A stretch of 64,000 nt of DNA from Tychonema sp. LEGE 06208 (GCF_015207505.1 NZ_JADEWT010000001.1:1-64000), one strand, 5' to 3'. Counted from the first letter of the stretch, positions 54,450 to 63,630 are shown. Notes: generated from the sequence alone by a model not told the origin. A program made the numbers and translations.

Positions 54450-56279
54450 ATGTCTAGCTCAGAATCCATGAACGCTCCAGAAGAGTCCGTTAAAATTCAG
54501 TTGCCCCGCACCAGCGAGTCGGAGCAACTAAAAAAAATTCGCCACACCACATCTCACGTTATGGCGATGGCGGTACAGAAGTTATTTCCCAAGGCTCAAG
54601 TAACAATCGGCCCTTGGATTGAAAACGGTTTCTATTACGATTTTGACAGCCCGGAACCTTTTACCGAAAAGGATCTCAAGGCAATTAAAAAAGAAATGAT
54701 CAAAATCATCAACCGCAAATTGCCTGTAACTCGGGAAGAAGTCAGCCGCGAGGAAGCAGAACGCAGAATTAAGGAGATTAATGAACCTTACAAATTAGAA
54801 ATTTTGGATGGTTTGATCGAACCGATTACTCTTTACCATTTGGGTGACGAATGGTGGGATTTGTGCGCTGGGCCCCATTTGGATAATACCAGTGAAATCA
54901 ACGGAAGGGCGATCGAGCTAGAAAGTCTCGCCGGAGCATACTGGCGCGGCGACGAAACCAAAGCTCAGTTGCAGCGCATTTACGGCACAGCTTGGGAAAC
55001 ACCCGAACAGCTAGAAGCTTACAAGCACCGCAAAGAAGAAGCCCTAAGACGAGATCACCGCAAATTAGGCAAAGAATTAGGCTTATTTATTTTTGCCGAT
55101 GCGGTAGGCCCCGGTTTGCCTTTGTGGACACCCAAAGGCACTATTTTGAGAAGTATTCTAGAAGATTACTTGAAACAAGAACAAATCAAGCGCGGCTACT
55201 TGCAAGTTGTGACACCCCACATCGCCAGAGTCGATTTGTTCAAAATTTCTGGACATTGGCAGAAATACAAAGAAGATATGTTTCCGCTGATGGCTGAAGA
55301 TGCAGAAGCGGCAGCCAACGAACAGGGTTTTGTCATGAAACCTATGAACTGCCCTTTTCACATTCAAATTTACAAAAGCGAACTGCGTTCCTATCGCGAA
55401 TTGCCGATGCGCTTAGCCGAATTCGGCACAGTTTACCGCTACGAACAATCGGGAGAATTGGGCGGTTTAACCAGGGTACGCGGCTTTACTGTGGATGATT
55501 CCCACTTATTTGTAACGCCGGAACAGTTGGATGCTGAATTTTTGAGCGTGGTGGATTTGATTCTGTCAGTGTTCAAGAGTTTGCAACTGAAGAATTTTAA
55601 GGCGCGTTTGAGTTTCCGCGATCCAGAAAACCCAGAGAAATATATCGGTTCCGATGAAGCTTGGGAAAAGGCGCAAGGTGCAATCCGCCGCGCGGTGGAA
55701 ACTTTGGGAATGAATTATTTTGAGGGAATTGGGGAAGCGGCTTTTTACGGCCCGAAACTCGATTTCATTTTCCAAGATGTGTTGGATAGAGAATGGCAAT
55801 TAGGAACTGTTCAGGTAGATTACAATTTGCCAGAACGTTTTGATTTGCAATACGTTGCTGAAGACGGCACTCGCCAGCGTCCGGTGATGATTCACCGCGC
55901 TCCTTTCGGTTCTTTGGAGCGCTTGATCGGGATTTTGATCGAACAGTACGCGGGGGATTTTCCGCTGTGGTTAGCGCCGGTTCAGGTGCGGTTGTTGCCT
56001 GTGAGCGCGGAGTTTTTGCCGTTTGCGAAGGAAGTTGCGGCGAAGATGCAGGCGCTAAATATTCGGGCTGAAGCTGATGAGAATAGCGAGCGTTTGGGCA
56101 AGTTGATTCGCAATGCTGAGAAGGATAAAATTCCGGTGATGAGTGTTGTGGGTGCGAAGGAGGTTGAGTCGAATAGTTTGAATATTCGGACTCGTGCTTC
56201 TGGGGAGTTGGGGGCGATTTCGGTTGATGAAGTTATTGGGAGGTTGCAGAGGGCGATTAGCAGTTACGGCGATTTTTAG
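54450..56279 (+). CDS. thrS: Threonyl-tRNA synthetase (no TGS domain)
   Basis: A 609-residue class II aminoacyl-tRNA synthetase. It starts almost directly at the editing domain (HTTSHVMAMAVQKLFP with the HxxxH ligands, then WWDLCAGPHLDNT), so the N-terminal TGS domain of about 60 residues is absent, a form known in cyanobacteria. The catalytic core has MKPMNCPFHIQIY (zinc Cys), RYEQSGELGGLTRVRGFTVDDSHLF and HRAPFGSLERLIGILIE. The anticodon-binding domain is complete (VQVRLLPVSAEF... to the end). Stop codons in frame upstream rule out a simple N-terminal extension. Confidence 0.95.
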   Translation: MSSSESMNAPEESVKIQLPRTSESEQLKKIRHTTSHVMAMAVQKLFPKAQVTIGPWIENGFYYDFDSPEPFTEKDLKAIKKEMIKIINRKLPVTREEVSREEAERRIKEINEPYKLEILDGLIEPITLYHLGDEWWDLCAGPHLDNTSEINGRAIELESLAGAYWRGDETKAQLQRIYGTAWETPEQLEAYKHRKEEALRRDHRKLGKELGLFIFADAVGPGLPLWTPKGTILRSILEDYLKQEQIKRGYLQVVTPHIARVDLFKISGHWQKYKEDMFPLMAEDAEAAANEQGFVMKPMNCPFHIQIYKSELRSYRELPMRLAEFGTVYRYEQSGELGGLTRVRGFTVDDSHLFVTPEQLDAEFLSVVDLILSVFKSLQLKNFKARLSFRDPENPEKYIGSDEAWEKAQGAIRRAVETLGMNYFEGIGEAAFYGPKLDFIFQDVLDREWQLGTVQVDYNLPERFDLQYVAEDGTRQRPVMIHRAPFGSLERLIGILIEQYAGDFPLWLAPVQVRLLPVSAEFLPFAKEVAAKMQALNIRAEADENSERLGKLIRNAEKDKIPVMSVVGAKEVESNSLNIRTRASGELGAISVDEVIGRLQRAISSYGDF

Positions 56280-56391
56280 GGGAGTTTTTTAACCGCAGAT
56301 GCACGGGGATTAACGCAGATGATAGTTTGATATTGTCTGCGTTTTTCTAATCTGTTTGCTAAAATGATAGTAATCAACGGGAGGTACGATT

Positions 56392-57177
56392 ATGCCTAAT
56401 CCATTTCCGGGGATGAATCCCTATTTAGAAAGTCCTGACTTTTGGCGGGCGGTTCACAATCGGTTAATAGTTGCGATCGCAGATTTTTTGACTCCGCAAC
56501 TGCTGCCTAAGTATTTAGTGGACATCGAACAAAGAATTTATCAAATCAGCGGGGAAGATGCTTTATTGGTCGGTATTCCCGATGTGGCCGTGCAACGATC
56601 GCCAATTCCAGCAACTTCTAGCACTGGAAATGTTGCTGTCATGTCGCCGCCTGTGACTGCTTTGAGAGTGAGAGTGCCTACAACGGTGGAAGTTAGAGAA
56701 AGTTATTTGCAGGTAATAGAACAGGAAACTAAGAAAGTAGTTACAGTAATAGAAGTGCTTTCGCCGACGAACAAGCGCGGCAAAGGGCGGGAGATGTATG
56801 AGGAAAAACGGTATAAGGTGTTCGGAAGTCGATCGCACTTAGTGGAAATTGACTTGCTGCGAAGTTACCAACCTTTGCCTGTTTTTGGGAATGATATTGA
56901 GGGAAGTTATCGGATTTTGGTGAGTCGGGGAGATTGTCGCCCCGTCGCTGATTTGTATTTGTTTAATCTACCGGATGCAATTCCGGCTTTTCCTTTGCCT
57001 TTGCGCGGAGGCGATGTGGAACCAATTGTAGATTTACAAGCGTTATTAAATGGGGTTTACGATCGCGCCGCCTATGATTTTAGAATAGATTATACCGCAG
57101 AACCCGTTCCCCCGCTGTCGGAAGCCGATACAGTTTGGGCTGATGGTTTGTTGCGGGAGAAAGGCTTAAGGGGTTAA
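56392..57177 (+). CDS. DUF4058-family protein, copy 1 of 3
   Basis: A 261-residue protein starting MPNPFPGMNPYLESPDFW, the DUF4058 signature. The core VVTVIEVLSPTNKRGKGREMYEEKR...SHLVEIDLLR has an E-V-x-S-P-x-N-K strand followed by a D-L strand, reminiscent of the PD-(D/E)XK fold. The C-terminus (RGGDVEPIVDLQALLNGVYDRAAYDFRIDYT) is conserved in all three copies. Function unknown. It starts 112 bp after thrS. Confidence 0.88.
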   Translation: MPNPFPGMNPYLESPDFWRAVHNRLIVAIADFLTPQLLPKYLVDIEQRIYQISGEDALLVGIPDVAVQRSPIPATSSTGNVAVMSPPVTALRVRVPTTVEVRESYLQVIEQETKKVVTVIEVLSPTNKRGKGREMYEEKRYKVFGSRSHLVEIDLLRSYQPLPVFGNDIEGSYRILVSRGDCRPVADLYLFNLPDAIPAFPLPLRGGDVEPIVDLQALLNGVYDRAAYDFRIDYTAEPVPPLSEADTVWADGLLREKGLRG

Positions 57178-57207
57178 TTATGTGGAAAATTTCAACAATA
57201 TATTACT

Positions 57208-57996
57208 ATGCCTAATCCATTTCCGGGGATGAATCCCTATTTAGAAAGTCCTGACTTTTGGCCCCAAGTACATCACTTGCTAATTAGTAGCATTTTTGAA
57301 TCATTAGTGCCGCAGTTGCTGCCAAGATATATCGTTGATATTGAAAAAAGAGTTTATGAGATTAGCGGGGAAAATTCCCTATTAGTGGGGATTCCTGATG
57401 TCACCGTGCAGCGCTCTCCAATTCAAACAAACCCTACTTCTTCTAATATCGCAGTTGCCGCACCACCTGTAACAGCTTTGAAAGTAAGAGTGCCAGTACC
57501 TGTCGAATTTAGGGAAGCCTATCTAGAGGTGCGAGATACAGAAACTAGGGAAGTTGTGACAGTGATTGAAGTGCTGTCACCCGCCAACAAGCGCCCTGGA
57601 AAAGGGCGAGAAATGTATGAACAAAAGCGAGAAAGGGTGTTTGGTAGTCGCACTCATCTGGTTGAGATTGACTTGCTGCGAAGTTACCAACCTCTGCCAG
57701 TTTTTGGTAACGATATTGAGGCAAGTTATCGAATTTTGGTAAGTCGGAGAGATTGTCGCCCTATGGCAGATTTGTACCTTTTCAATTTACCGGATATGAT
57801 TCCTCAGTTTCCCTTGCCTTTGCGCGCGGGCGATGTGGAACCAATTGTAGATTTGCAGGCGTTGTTGAATACGGTGTACGATCGCGCCGCCTATGATTTT
57901 AGAATAGATTATACCGCAGAACCCGTTCCCCCGCTGTCGGAACCCGATGCTGTTTGGGCCGATTCTCTGTTGCGGGAGAGGGGATTGAGGGGATGA
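57208..57996 (+). CDS. DUF4058-family protein, copy 2 of 3
   Basis: A 262-residue paralogue 30 bp after copy 1. Its first 54 bp are identical to copy 1, and a block near the 3' end (from GATGTGGAACCAATTGTAGA) is also nearly identical, while the middle has diverged. It carries the extra Pro in NKRPGKGREMYEQKR that copy 3 shares. Same presumed fold and unknown function as its neighbours. Confidence 0.88.
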   Translation: MPNPFPGMNPYLESPDFWPQVHHLLISSIFESLVPQLLPRYIVDIEKRVYEISGENSLLVGIPDVTVQRSPIQTNPTSSNIAVAAPPVTALKVRVPVPVEFREAYLEVRDTETREVVTVIEVLSPANKRPGKGREMYEQKRERVFGSRTHLVEIDLLRSYQPLPVFGNDIEASYRILVSRRDCRPMADLYLFNLPDMIPQFPLPLRAGDVEPIVDLQALLNTVYDRAAYDFRIDYTAEPVPPLSEPDAVWADSLLRERGLRG

Positions 57997-58027
57997 TAAC
58001 AGTGGCTGGACGCATCAAAATCTTCAT

Positions 58028-58089
58028 AAACCGGGTTTTTTGCGGTTTTTGCGGGCTGTAACGTGTCTTCTGAGCAAAAACCAGGTTTC
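58028..58089. repeat. AAACCGGGTTTTTT foldback element
   Basis: AAACCGGGTTTTTT (58028-58041) pairs with AAAAACCAGGTTTC (58076-58089). It lies between DUF4058 copies 2 and 3 and may end the first transcript. Confidence 0.75.
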
Positions 58090-58140
58090 AAGCTACCCCT
58101 GCATAAGTCCTAAGTAGTTAAATCAACAAAAGTTAAATCA

Positions 58141-58935
58141 ATGCCTAATCCATTTCCGGGGATGAATCCTTATTTAGAAAGCCCTGACTTTTGGCCAGAA
58201 GTACATAATCGGTTGATAGTGGCGATCGCAGATGCTTTGGTTCCGCAAGTGGTGCCAAAATATCGAGTGGCGATTGAAAAGCGTATTTATGAACTCAAGG
58301 GAGAACAATCTCTGTTAGTCGGAATGCCTGCTGATGTTTCTATCCTGTGCAATCCCGTTTCTCCAAATCCAAGTACATCGAATGTGGCTGTCGCTACACG
58401 AACTACTGAACCTTTGAAAATAAGATTGGCGATGTCTGAGGAGGTGAGAGAAGGGTATTTGGAGGTGATAGATATGGCAACTAAGGAAGTTGTGACGGTG
58501 ATTGAAGTTCTTTCACCTGCTAATAAACGTCCGGGAAAAGGGCGCGAAATGTATGAGGAAAAGCGGGATAAGATATTCGGAAGTCGCACTAATTTTGTGG
58601 AGATTGATTTGTTGCGGGGTTGGGAACCTCTCCCGGTTTTGGACAATGATATTGCAGCTCATTATCGGATTTTGGTGAGTCGGAGCAATCAAAGACCTGG
58701 GGCGGATTTATACGTTTTTAATCTACAGGATGCGATTCCTTGTTTTCCTTTGCCTTTGCGCGGAGGCGATGTGGAACCAATTGTGGATTTGCAGGCGTTG
58801 TTGAATGAAGTTTACGATCGCGCCGCCTATGACATTACTCTCGATTATACGGCCCAGTTAATGCCTGCGCTGTCGGAAGCCGATGCTGTTTGGGGTGATT
58901 CTGGCGTTGCGGGAAACCAGCCTCCTGCCGTCTGA
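58141..58935 (+). CDS. DUF4058-family protein, copy 3 of 3
   Basis: A 264-residue paralogue, the most diverged of the three, yet with the same N-terminal block (MPNPFPGMNPYLESPDFW) and the RGGDVEPIVDLQALLNEVYDRAAYD block. The C-terminal ten residues differ (GVAGNQPPAV in place of LLREKGLRG), consistent with a frame change at the very 3' end. It is separated from copy 2 by a foldback repeat. Confidence 0.88.
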   Translation: MPNPFPGMNPYLESPDFWPEVHNRLIVAIADALVPQVVPKYRVAIEKRIYELKGEQSLLVGMPADVSILCNPVSPNPSTSNVAVATRTTEPLKIRLAMSEEVREGYLEVIDMATKEVVTVIEVLSPANKRPGKGREMYEEKRDKIFGSRTNFVEIDLLRGWEPLPVLDNDIAAHYRILVSRSNQRPGADLYVFNLQDAIPCFPLPLRGGDVEPIVDLQALLNEVYDRAAYDITLDYTAQLMPALSEADAVWGDSGVAGNQPPAV

Positions 58936-59031
58936 GACCTAAAAAATCCTACACAAAACGTTACATTTTTGTTACCATCGTGGCGAGTCTGTCTTCAGCA
59001 GCCCCTCTGTTAACCTTCTAAACTAACCGCT

Positions 59032-59253
59032 ATGAGTCAACCTCCCTCCACAACTCCCGCCTCCGAAGAGCTCGCCGCCGAAACTCCGACAGCGCCGACA
59101 AACAATGCACCTCCACCGAGTTATGTCAAGCTGGCGATGCGGAATATGGTTCGCAAGCGCGCGACTTCTTTGTTTCATTTTGCTTTGACGGCGGCTGGAC
59201 TTTTGGGCGTACTCGTCGGTTTGGCTTTTCTCGATCGCTATTTCAATTCTTAG
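59032..59253 (+). CDS. DUF3285-like small membrane protein
   Basis: A 73-residue protein. After a low-complexity Pro/Ala/Thr N-terminus comes PPSYVKLAMRNMVRKRATSLFHFALTAAGLLGVLVGLAFLDRYF, the pattern of the cyanobacterial DUF3285 family: a basic amphipathic stretch and one C-terminal membrane helix. Function unknown. It is the first gene of a run (then ybeY, dgkA, trpG) in the same direction. Confidence 0.75.
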   Translation: MSQPPSTTPASEELAAETPTAPTNNAPPPSYVKLAMRNMVRKRATSLFHFALTAAGLLGVLVGLAFLDRYFNS

Positions 59254-59453
59254 AACACCGGGCGCTGGAAACCTCGTCGATACACACACTCACGCGCCTG
59301 TGCGGGTTCCATAGCGGGCCCTTTTGTCCGATCGCGCGATCGACCCGTTGCAATCTTCTACAGATTCCTGTAATCTGCCAGCTAAAAGCAAAAAGTCGAT
59401 TAGCCTGCCCAATGTGAAATTGCCCAAAAATTGAATAAATTGCTTGACAAAAA

Positions 59454-59999
59454 ATGCTGAAAATGCTAATTGAGGTGAACGTCGAAGACTGTTATGGGCT
59501 AGCCCGATCGTCCGCCGACGGTTCCAACCTCCCTGAAAGTGCAGCCAGCGGGGAAATTTCAACCGAAACTTGGGAAAATTGGTTTAGCGTTTGGCTGGAA
59601 AACCAAGAGGCGGATGTGCCATCCGCCCCAGGCTACGAAGTCAGCCTGCGTTTAACCGCCGATGCCGATATCCAAACCCTCAACGCCCAGTACCGCCAGC
59701 TCGATCGACCGACGGATGTACTAGCTTTTGCAGCTTTAGAGGTAGACTGTCCTCAACTAGAGGAAATGCAGTCCTCTGAACCCTTATACTTGGGTGATAT
59801 CGTAATCTCGATCGATACGGCTCAGCGACAAGCCCAGCAGCAAGGACATCCGCTGAAAACCGAATTAGCTTGGCTCGCAGCCCACGGTTTTCTGCACCTT
59901 TTGGGCTGGGATCACCCGGATGAGGAGAGTCTGACTCAAATGCTAGACAGACAAGAAACACTGCTGCGGGCGATCGATATTGAGATCCAAACAGCATAG
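59454..59999 (+). CDS. ybeY: Endoribonuclease YbeY (16S rRNA maturation)
   Basis: A 181-residue metalloprotein. The zinc-binding motif HGFLHLLGWDHPDEE (H-G-x-L-H-L-x-G-x-D-H) is intact near residues 140-154. LTADADIQTLNAQYRQLDRPTDVLAFA, with the NxxYRxxDxxTDVLSF-type segment, is diagnostic. YbeY acts in rRNA 3'-end processing and ribosome quality control. An Asn/Gly-rich insertion after residue 20 is longer than in E. coli. dgkA follows, the usual neighbour in cyanobacteria. Confidence 0.95.
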   Translation: MLKMLIEVNVEDCYGLARSSADGSNLPESAASGEISTETWENWFSVWLENQEADVPSAPGYEVSLRLTADADIQTLNAQYRQLDRPTDVLAFAALEVDCPQLEEMQSSEPLYLGDIVISIDTAQRQAQQQGHPLKTELAWLAAHGFLHLLGWDHPDEESLTQMLDRQETLLRAIDIEIQTA

Positions 60000-60160
60000 C
60001 TGAAGTTGATGGTTACTTAACCAATCACATCAAGCCCAACATAACTTTCTGAAATTACACCAAAACTTTAGTAAAAACTTAGGAAAGTTAACTAGACTTG
60101 ATTAAGTAAATTTGAAAAGTCTAGCTTTCATTCATCTCTGTAACTTAAAGTTGGTTATTT

Positions 60161-60676
60161 ATGACACTAGAGCGACCCTCTATTTCATCAAAAAACATTG
60201 CACACATTGCGATCGTGCCTCAAGACTCTTCGAGTGTGACAGACAACGAACCGAAAAAAGCCTTGAAATACAAGCGAGAACTGTCCTGGAAAATTGCATC
60301 AAGCTTAGCTACGAGTTTTAGATACGCTTGGGGTGGGCTGAGTTATGCTTTTGAAACTCAGCGAAATTTTCGGATTCACACTTTTATAGGCACTTTGGCG
60401 ATCGGACTAGGGCTATATCTGCAACTGAAACCTGTAGAAATATCTGTGATCGGCGTCACCATTGGTATAGTTTTAGCAATGGAACTTTTGAATACGGCGA
60501 TCGAATCGGTGGTAGACTTAACGGTCGGGCAATCTTACCACGAACTAGCCAAAATTGCCAAAGACTGCGCGGCCGGAGCAGTTCTGGTATCGGCAATGGC
60601 TGCGGCAATTGTTGCTGCTGCACTCCTGCTTCCTCCGTTGTGGGAAGTGCTTCAAATGGCGATCGTCCGTCAGTAA
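60161..60676 (+). CDS. dgkA: Diacylglycerol/undecaprenol kinase (DgkA family)
   Basis: A 171-residue membrane protein with a 50-residue cytoplasmic N-terminus. Three membrane segments follow, with the family signature MELLNTAIESVVDL...HELAKIAKDCAAGAVLV (Glu of ELLNTAIE and the KD-x-AAGAV motif are the active-site residues). In Gram-positive and cyanobacterial lineages these enzymes phosphorylate undecaprenol or diacylglycerol. It sits between ybeY and trpG, an order also known from other cyanobacteria. Confidence 0.92.
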   Translation: MTLERPSISSKNIAHIAIVPQDSSSVTDNEPKKALKYKRELSWKIASSLATSFRYAWGGLSYAFETQRNFRIHTFIGTLAIGLGLYLQLKPVEISVIGVTIGIVLAMELLNTAIESVVDLTVGQSYHELAKIAKDCAAGAVLVSAMAAAIVAAALLLPPLWEVLQMAIVRQ

Positions 60677-61129
60677 CGCCATTTTCGATTTTCGCATTGA
60701 AGATTTTCAATGGGAAATGACTTATGACTATCATGTTTTGAAATTTGTCCGCAGTTGCATTCTTTTTTGAAACTGGTATAACTTATTGAGCGATAAAAAT
60801 TTGAGGTTTGGGATGACCAAATTGAAGTTTTGAGTTTGATTCGTACATATTGCAGCTATTTAAATCTTGGTTGTATCTCTAAAAATTTCTAACTATTGCA
60901 TTCAAACCGCCAGTCATATCAAATCCGGTTGTATCAGAATGATAACTAATAGGTGGTAAGATCGAATGAACCGCGAGGCACGCGAACGCGAAGTCAGAGA
61001 AATCAGAAGATGTACGTCCTTTCTAACGCACTACAAGCGTCTTCGCGATTCGATTCTTCCTAGACTACCGAACAGGATTTGATATCAATCTCCAACCAAA
61101 AATCTCTAACCAAAAATCCCAATTAACCA
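60677..61129. other. dgkA-trpG intergenic region with MITE-like element
   Basis: About 450 bp without a gene. It carries the 60914-61088 element and, upstream of it, only AT-rich sequence. The trpG promoter must lie inside or after the element, within 40 bp of the start. Confidence 0.5.
60914..61088. repeat. MITE-like element with TATCAAATCC termini
   Basis: ATATCAAATCCGGTTGTATC (60916-60935) and the end GTTCGGTA-type/GGATTTGATATCAA (61075-61088) are imperfect terminal inverted repeats. The interior has GCGAACGCGAAG and CTTCGCGATTCG, which also pair. The ends resemble those of 43041-43146 and 50318-50430, but the interior differs. Confidence 0.65.
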
Positions 61130-61717
61130 GTGATTATAGTCATCGATAACTACGACAGTTTTACCTACAATTTGGTACAGTATCTAGGAGAACTAGGTGC
61201 CGATTTGCCCGTGGCCAGCGAAGTTCAAGTCTATCGCAACGACCAAATCTCCTTAGCAGAAATTCGACAATTGCAGCCAGCAGCCGTAGTGATTTCTCCG
61301 GGGCCGGGGCGGCCGGAAGATGCGGGAATTTCTCTAGAATTAATCAAAGAATTGGGGCCGACTATGCCAATTTTGGGCGTGTGTCTCGGACATCAAAGTA
61401 TCGGTCAAGTATTCGGCGGCAAAATTGTTTCTGCACCAGTGTTGATGCACGGCAAAACTTCTCAGGTAGAACACGCAGGAGTAGGAGTTTTTGTGGGAGT
61501 GGAATCGCCGATGGTTGCAACTCGTTATCACAGTTTGGTAATTGAAAAGCAGAGTTGTCCAGAGGTTTTGGAAATTACGGCTTGGGTTGAAGATGGCACG
61601 ATTATGGGCGTGCGCCATCGGGAATATCCGCACATTGAAGGGGTGCAGTTTCACCCGGAAAGTATTTTGACTGCTTCGGGAAAGCAGTTATTGCGAAATT
61701 TCTTAGAAAGACTGTAA
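61130..61717 (+). CDS. trpG: Anthranilate/aminodeoxychorismate synthase glutaminase subunit
   Basis: A 195-residue class I glutamine amidotransferase starting at GTG 61130 (MIIVIDNYDSFTYNLVQYLGELG). The oxyanion strand VVISPGPGRPEDAG, nucleophile elbow LGVCLGHQSIG (Cys) and C-terminal His/Glu pair in GVQFHPESIL are all intact. It supplies ammonia to TrpE, which is about 21 kb away on the opposite strand, and may also serve PabB for folate. Confidence 0.95.
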   Translation: MIIVIDNYDSFTYNLVQYLGELGADLPVASEVQVYRNDQISLAEIRQLQPAAVVISPGPGRPEDAGISLELIKELGPTMPILGVCLGHQSIGQVFGGKIVSAPVLMHGKTSQVEHAGVGVFVGVESPMVATRYHSLVIEKQSCPEVLEITAWVEDGTIMGVRHREYPHIEGVQFHPESILTASGKQLLRNFLERL

Positions 61718-61933
61718 GAAGCAAGTACGTCCGCTTCTTTTGTAACGGATGTAAGGGATAGGAGGAAGCAGGAAGAAATCGCTGCGGTTCGCGCGTGCGA
61801 TCCATATTGTAGTGCTGTCAGGGCGATCGCACACAATATAAATCTCAAACCTAAAATCTCAAATCGAAAATCGACTTACTGTGTTTTGTGGTATAACAAC
61901 AGACGACCAACACCCGACAACCGCAACCACAAG

Positions 61934-62716
61934 ATGAAACGGCGACAATTAATACGTTACGCACAGACGGGTTTGCTAGCCGCTATAGCAACTGGTTTAC
62001 CATCTGGATGGGAAAGCTATCAAGCTCAAACTGCTGATTCTTTATCGGTTCAGTGGTTGGGCCACACTTGCTTTTTGTTCGCCGGTGGCGGTGCGAGGGT
62101 GCTGGTGAATCCTTTTCGCCCCCTGGGCTGTACGGCTGGCTATCGCTCTCCCAAAGTACCCACTGATTTGATTCTGATTAGCAGCAGATTGCTCGATGAA
62201 GGGGCGGTGGACGGATTTTCGGGCAATCCCGGCCTTTTGTACGAGCCTGGGGCTTATCGATCGAACGGGCTGAGGATTCAAGGGATTCGCACGGAAAAAG
62301 ACCGGGAGGGCGGCAGGCGATTTGGGATCAATGTGGCTTGGCTCTGGCAGCAAGCCGGTATTAAGATTTTACACTTGGGTGGAGTTGCTGGCGCGATCGG
62401 CATTGAAGAACAAATCCTAATCGGGCGGCCGGATTTGGTGCTGATTCCCGTGGGCGGAGGGCCGAAATCTTACACTCCGGCGGAAGCAAAGCAAACTTTA
62501 CAAATTCTCAAACCAAAGATGGTGATTCCCACGCATTACAAAACCCAAGCCGCCGATGCTGCTGCGTGCGATTTAGTGCCGCTAGATGACTTCTTGGCGC
62601 TGATGGATGGTACGCCGGTGCGCCGATTGAATAATGACACGATTTCGATTAAACCCGCTGACTTACCTCAAACTGGTTCGGTGATTGAGGTTTTGAGTTA
62701 CCGATTTAGCACTTGA
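61934..62716 (+). CDS. Metallo-beta-lactamase-fold protein lacking the HxHxDH motif
   Basis: Reads 260 residues from the ATG at 61934 (MKRRQLIRYAQTGLLAAIATGLPSGW), which gives a Tat-like signal with twin Arg; an earlier ATG at 61886 is unlikely. The fold is that of UPF0173/UlaG-type hydrolases: VQWLGHTCFLFAGGGARVLVNPF, KILHLGGVAGAIG, LVLIPVGGGPKSYTPAEAKQTLQILKPKMVIPTHYKT. Where these enzymes have the metal motif HxHxDH, this one reads LILISSRLLDEGAVD, with both early His missing. Catalysis as a hydrolase is doubtful. Confidence 0.8.
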   Translation: MKRRQLIRYAQTGLLAAIATGLPSGWESYQAQTADSLSVQWLGHTCFLFAGGGARVLVNPFRPLGCTAGYRSPKVPTDLILISSRLLDEGAVDGFSGNPGLLYEPGAYRSNGLRIQGIRTEKDREGGRRFGINVAWLWQQAGIKILHLGGVAGAIGIEEQILIGRPDLVLIPVGGGPKSYTPAEAKQTLQILKPKMVIPTHYKTQAADAAACDLVPLDDFLALMDGTPVRRLNNDTISIKPADLPQTGSVIEVLSYRFST

Positions 62717-62882
62717 CACTTTTTCGCTAAGTTTACGTTATATTAAGGGAGTTTTGGTGCGATCGAAAATCCCAGAAAATTTTCTCTATACGTTAGCCTT
62801 TTCAACCCTATCTTTTGTGGTAATTTGGCTAACACAAGTATTCATGTTCACTCTTTTATTCTCATAAGGAAATCTCAGCCCA

Positions 62883-63491
62883 ATGAAAAATCAAAATGTA
62901 CCTAGCTGGAGCCAAAAATTCACAGGTTTGGCAGGAGTAATCGGCGCTAGCGCGTTGATTGCTTTCCCGGCTTGGGCTCACATCAACTCTAATACAACTG
63001 TTGCTAATGCAACTCAAACTCAACAAGTTGCAGGAAATGTGAAAACTGCCGCAGCACCGACACCAATGGCCGCCACTAAGGATATTGTCGCTATTGCATC
63101 TGGTGACGCTCAATTCAAGACATTGACAAAGGCTTTGGGAGCAGCAGGTTTGGTGACAACTCTCAAAGGAAAAGGCCCTTTCACTGTTTTTGCACCGACA
63201 GACGCGGCTTTTGCTGCTTTGCCAAAAGGAACGTTGGATGATTTGCTCAAACCGGCCAACAAAGCCAAACTTACTAAGATTTTAACTTACCACGTTGTTC
63301 CTGGTTCAGTTTTATCTACTAGCCTGAAATCCGGCGATGTTAAAAGTGTTGAAGGCACCTCGCTGAAAGTAGCAGTTAGCGCAGGCAAAGTTACCGTCAG
63401 CGGCGCTAATGTTGTGAAAGCTGATATCAAAGCTAGCAACGGCGTTGTTCACGTAATTGACAAGGTTTTGATCCCCGCTGATGCGAAGTAA
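62883..63491 (+). CDS. Secreted fasciclin-domain protein
   Basis: A 202-residue protein. A signal peptide ([21 protein letters not shown]) ends near residue 32, followed by an Asn/Thr/Ala-rich linker. Residues about 65-200 form one FAS1 domain ([68 protein letters not shown]). FAS1 proteins mediate adhesion in the periplasm or sheath. It is alone, and followed by a repeat with a terminator hairpin. Confidence 0.95.
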   Translation: MKNQNVPSWSQKFTGLAGVIGASALIAFPAWAHINSNTTVANATQTQQVAGNVKTAAAPTPMAATKDIVAIASGDAQFKTLTKALGAAGLVTTLKGKGPFTVFAPTDAAFAALPKGTLDDLLKPANKAKLTKILTYHVVPGSVLSTSLKSGDVKSVEGTSLKVAVSAGKVTVSGANVVKADIKASNGVVHVIDKVLIPADAK

Positions 63492-63509
63492 GACTAGCGG
63501 TTTTTGCAT

Positions 63510-63589
63510 CTACAGCAATTAACTGATATCGGGTGAAATACAGGTATTTTGTAGGGACACAACAATGTTGTGTCCTTATTTTTATGGCA
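63510..63589 (+). repeat. 80-bp direct repeat, copy 1, with terminator hairpin
   Basis: It begins CTACAGCAATTAACTGATAT and ends TTTTTATGGCA. Inside, GGACACAACA-A-TGTTGTGTCC (63555-63575) is perfectly paired and followed by TTATTTTTA, so it can terminate the fasciclin transcript. Confidence 0.85.
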
Positions 63590-63609
63590 CACAATGAACG
63601 CATTACCCC

Positions 63610-63630
63610 GGAAACGGCACTGCCGTTTCC
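63610..63630. repeat. Dispersed hairpin GGAAACGGC-ACT-GCCGTTTCC
   Basis: Fully paired nine-base arms; related to 4035-4055. It lies between the two 80-bp repeats. Confidence 0.6.

Noticed and set aside
61030-61070. TTCGATTC-like tRNA T-loop sequence
   Set aside because: No acceptor or anticodon stem can be built around it; it lies inside the MITE-like element.
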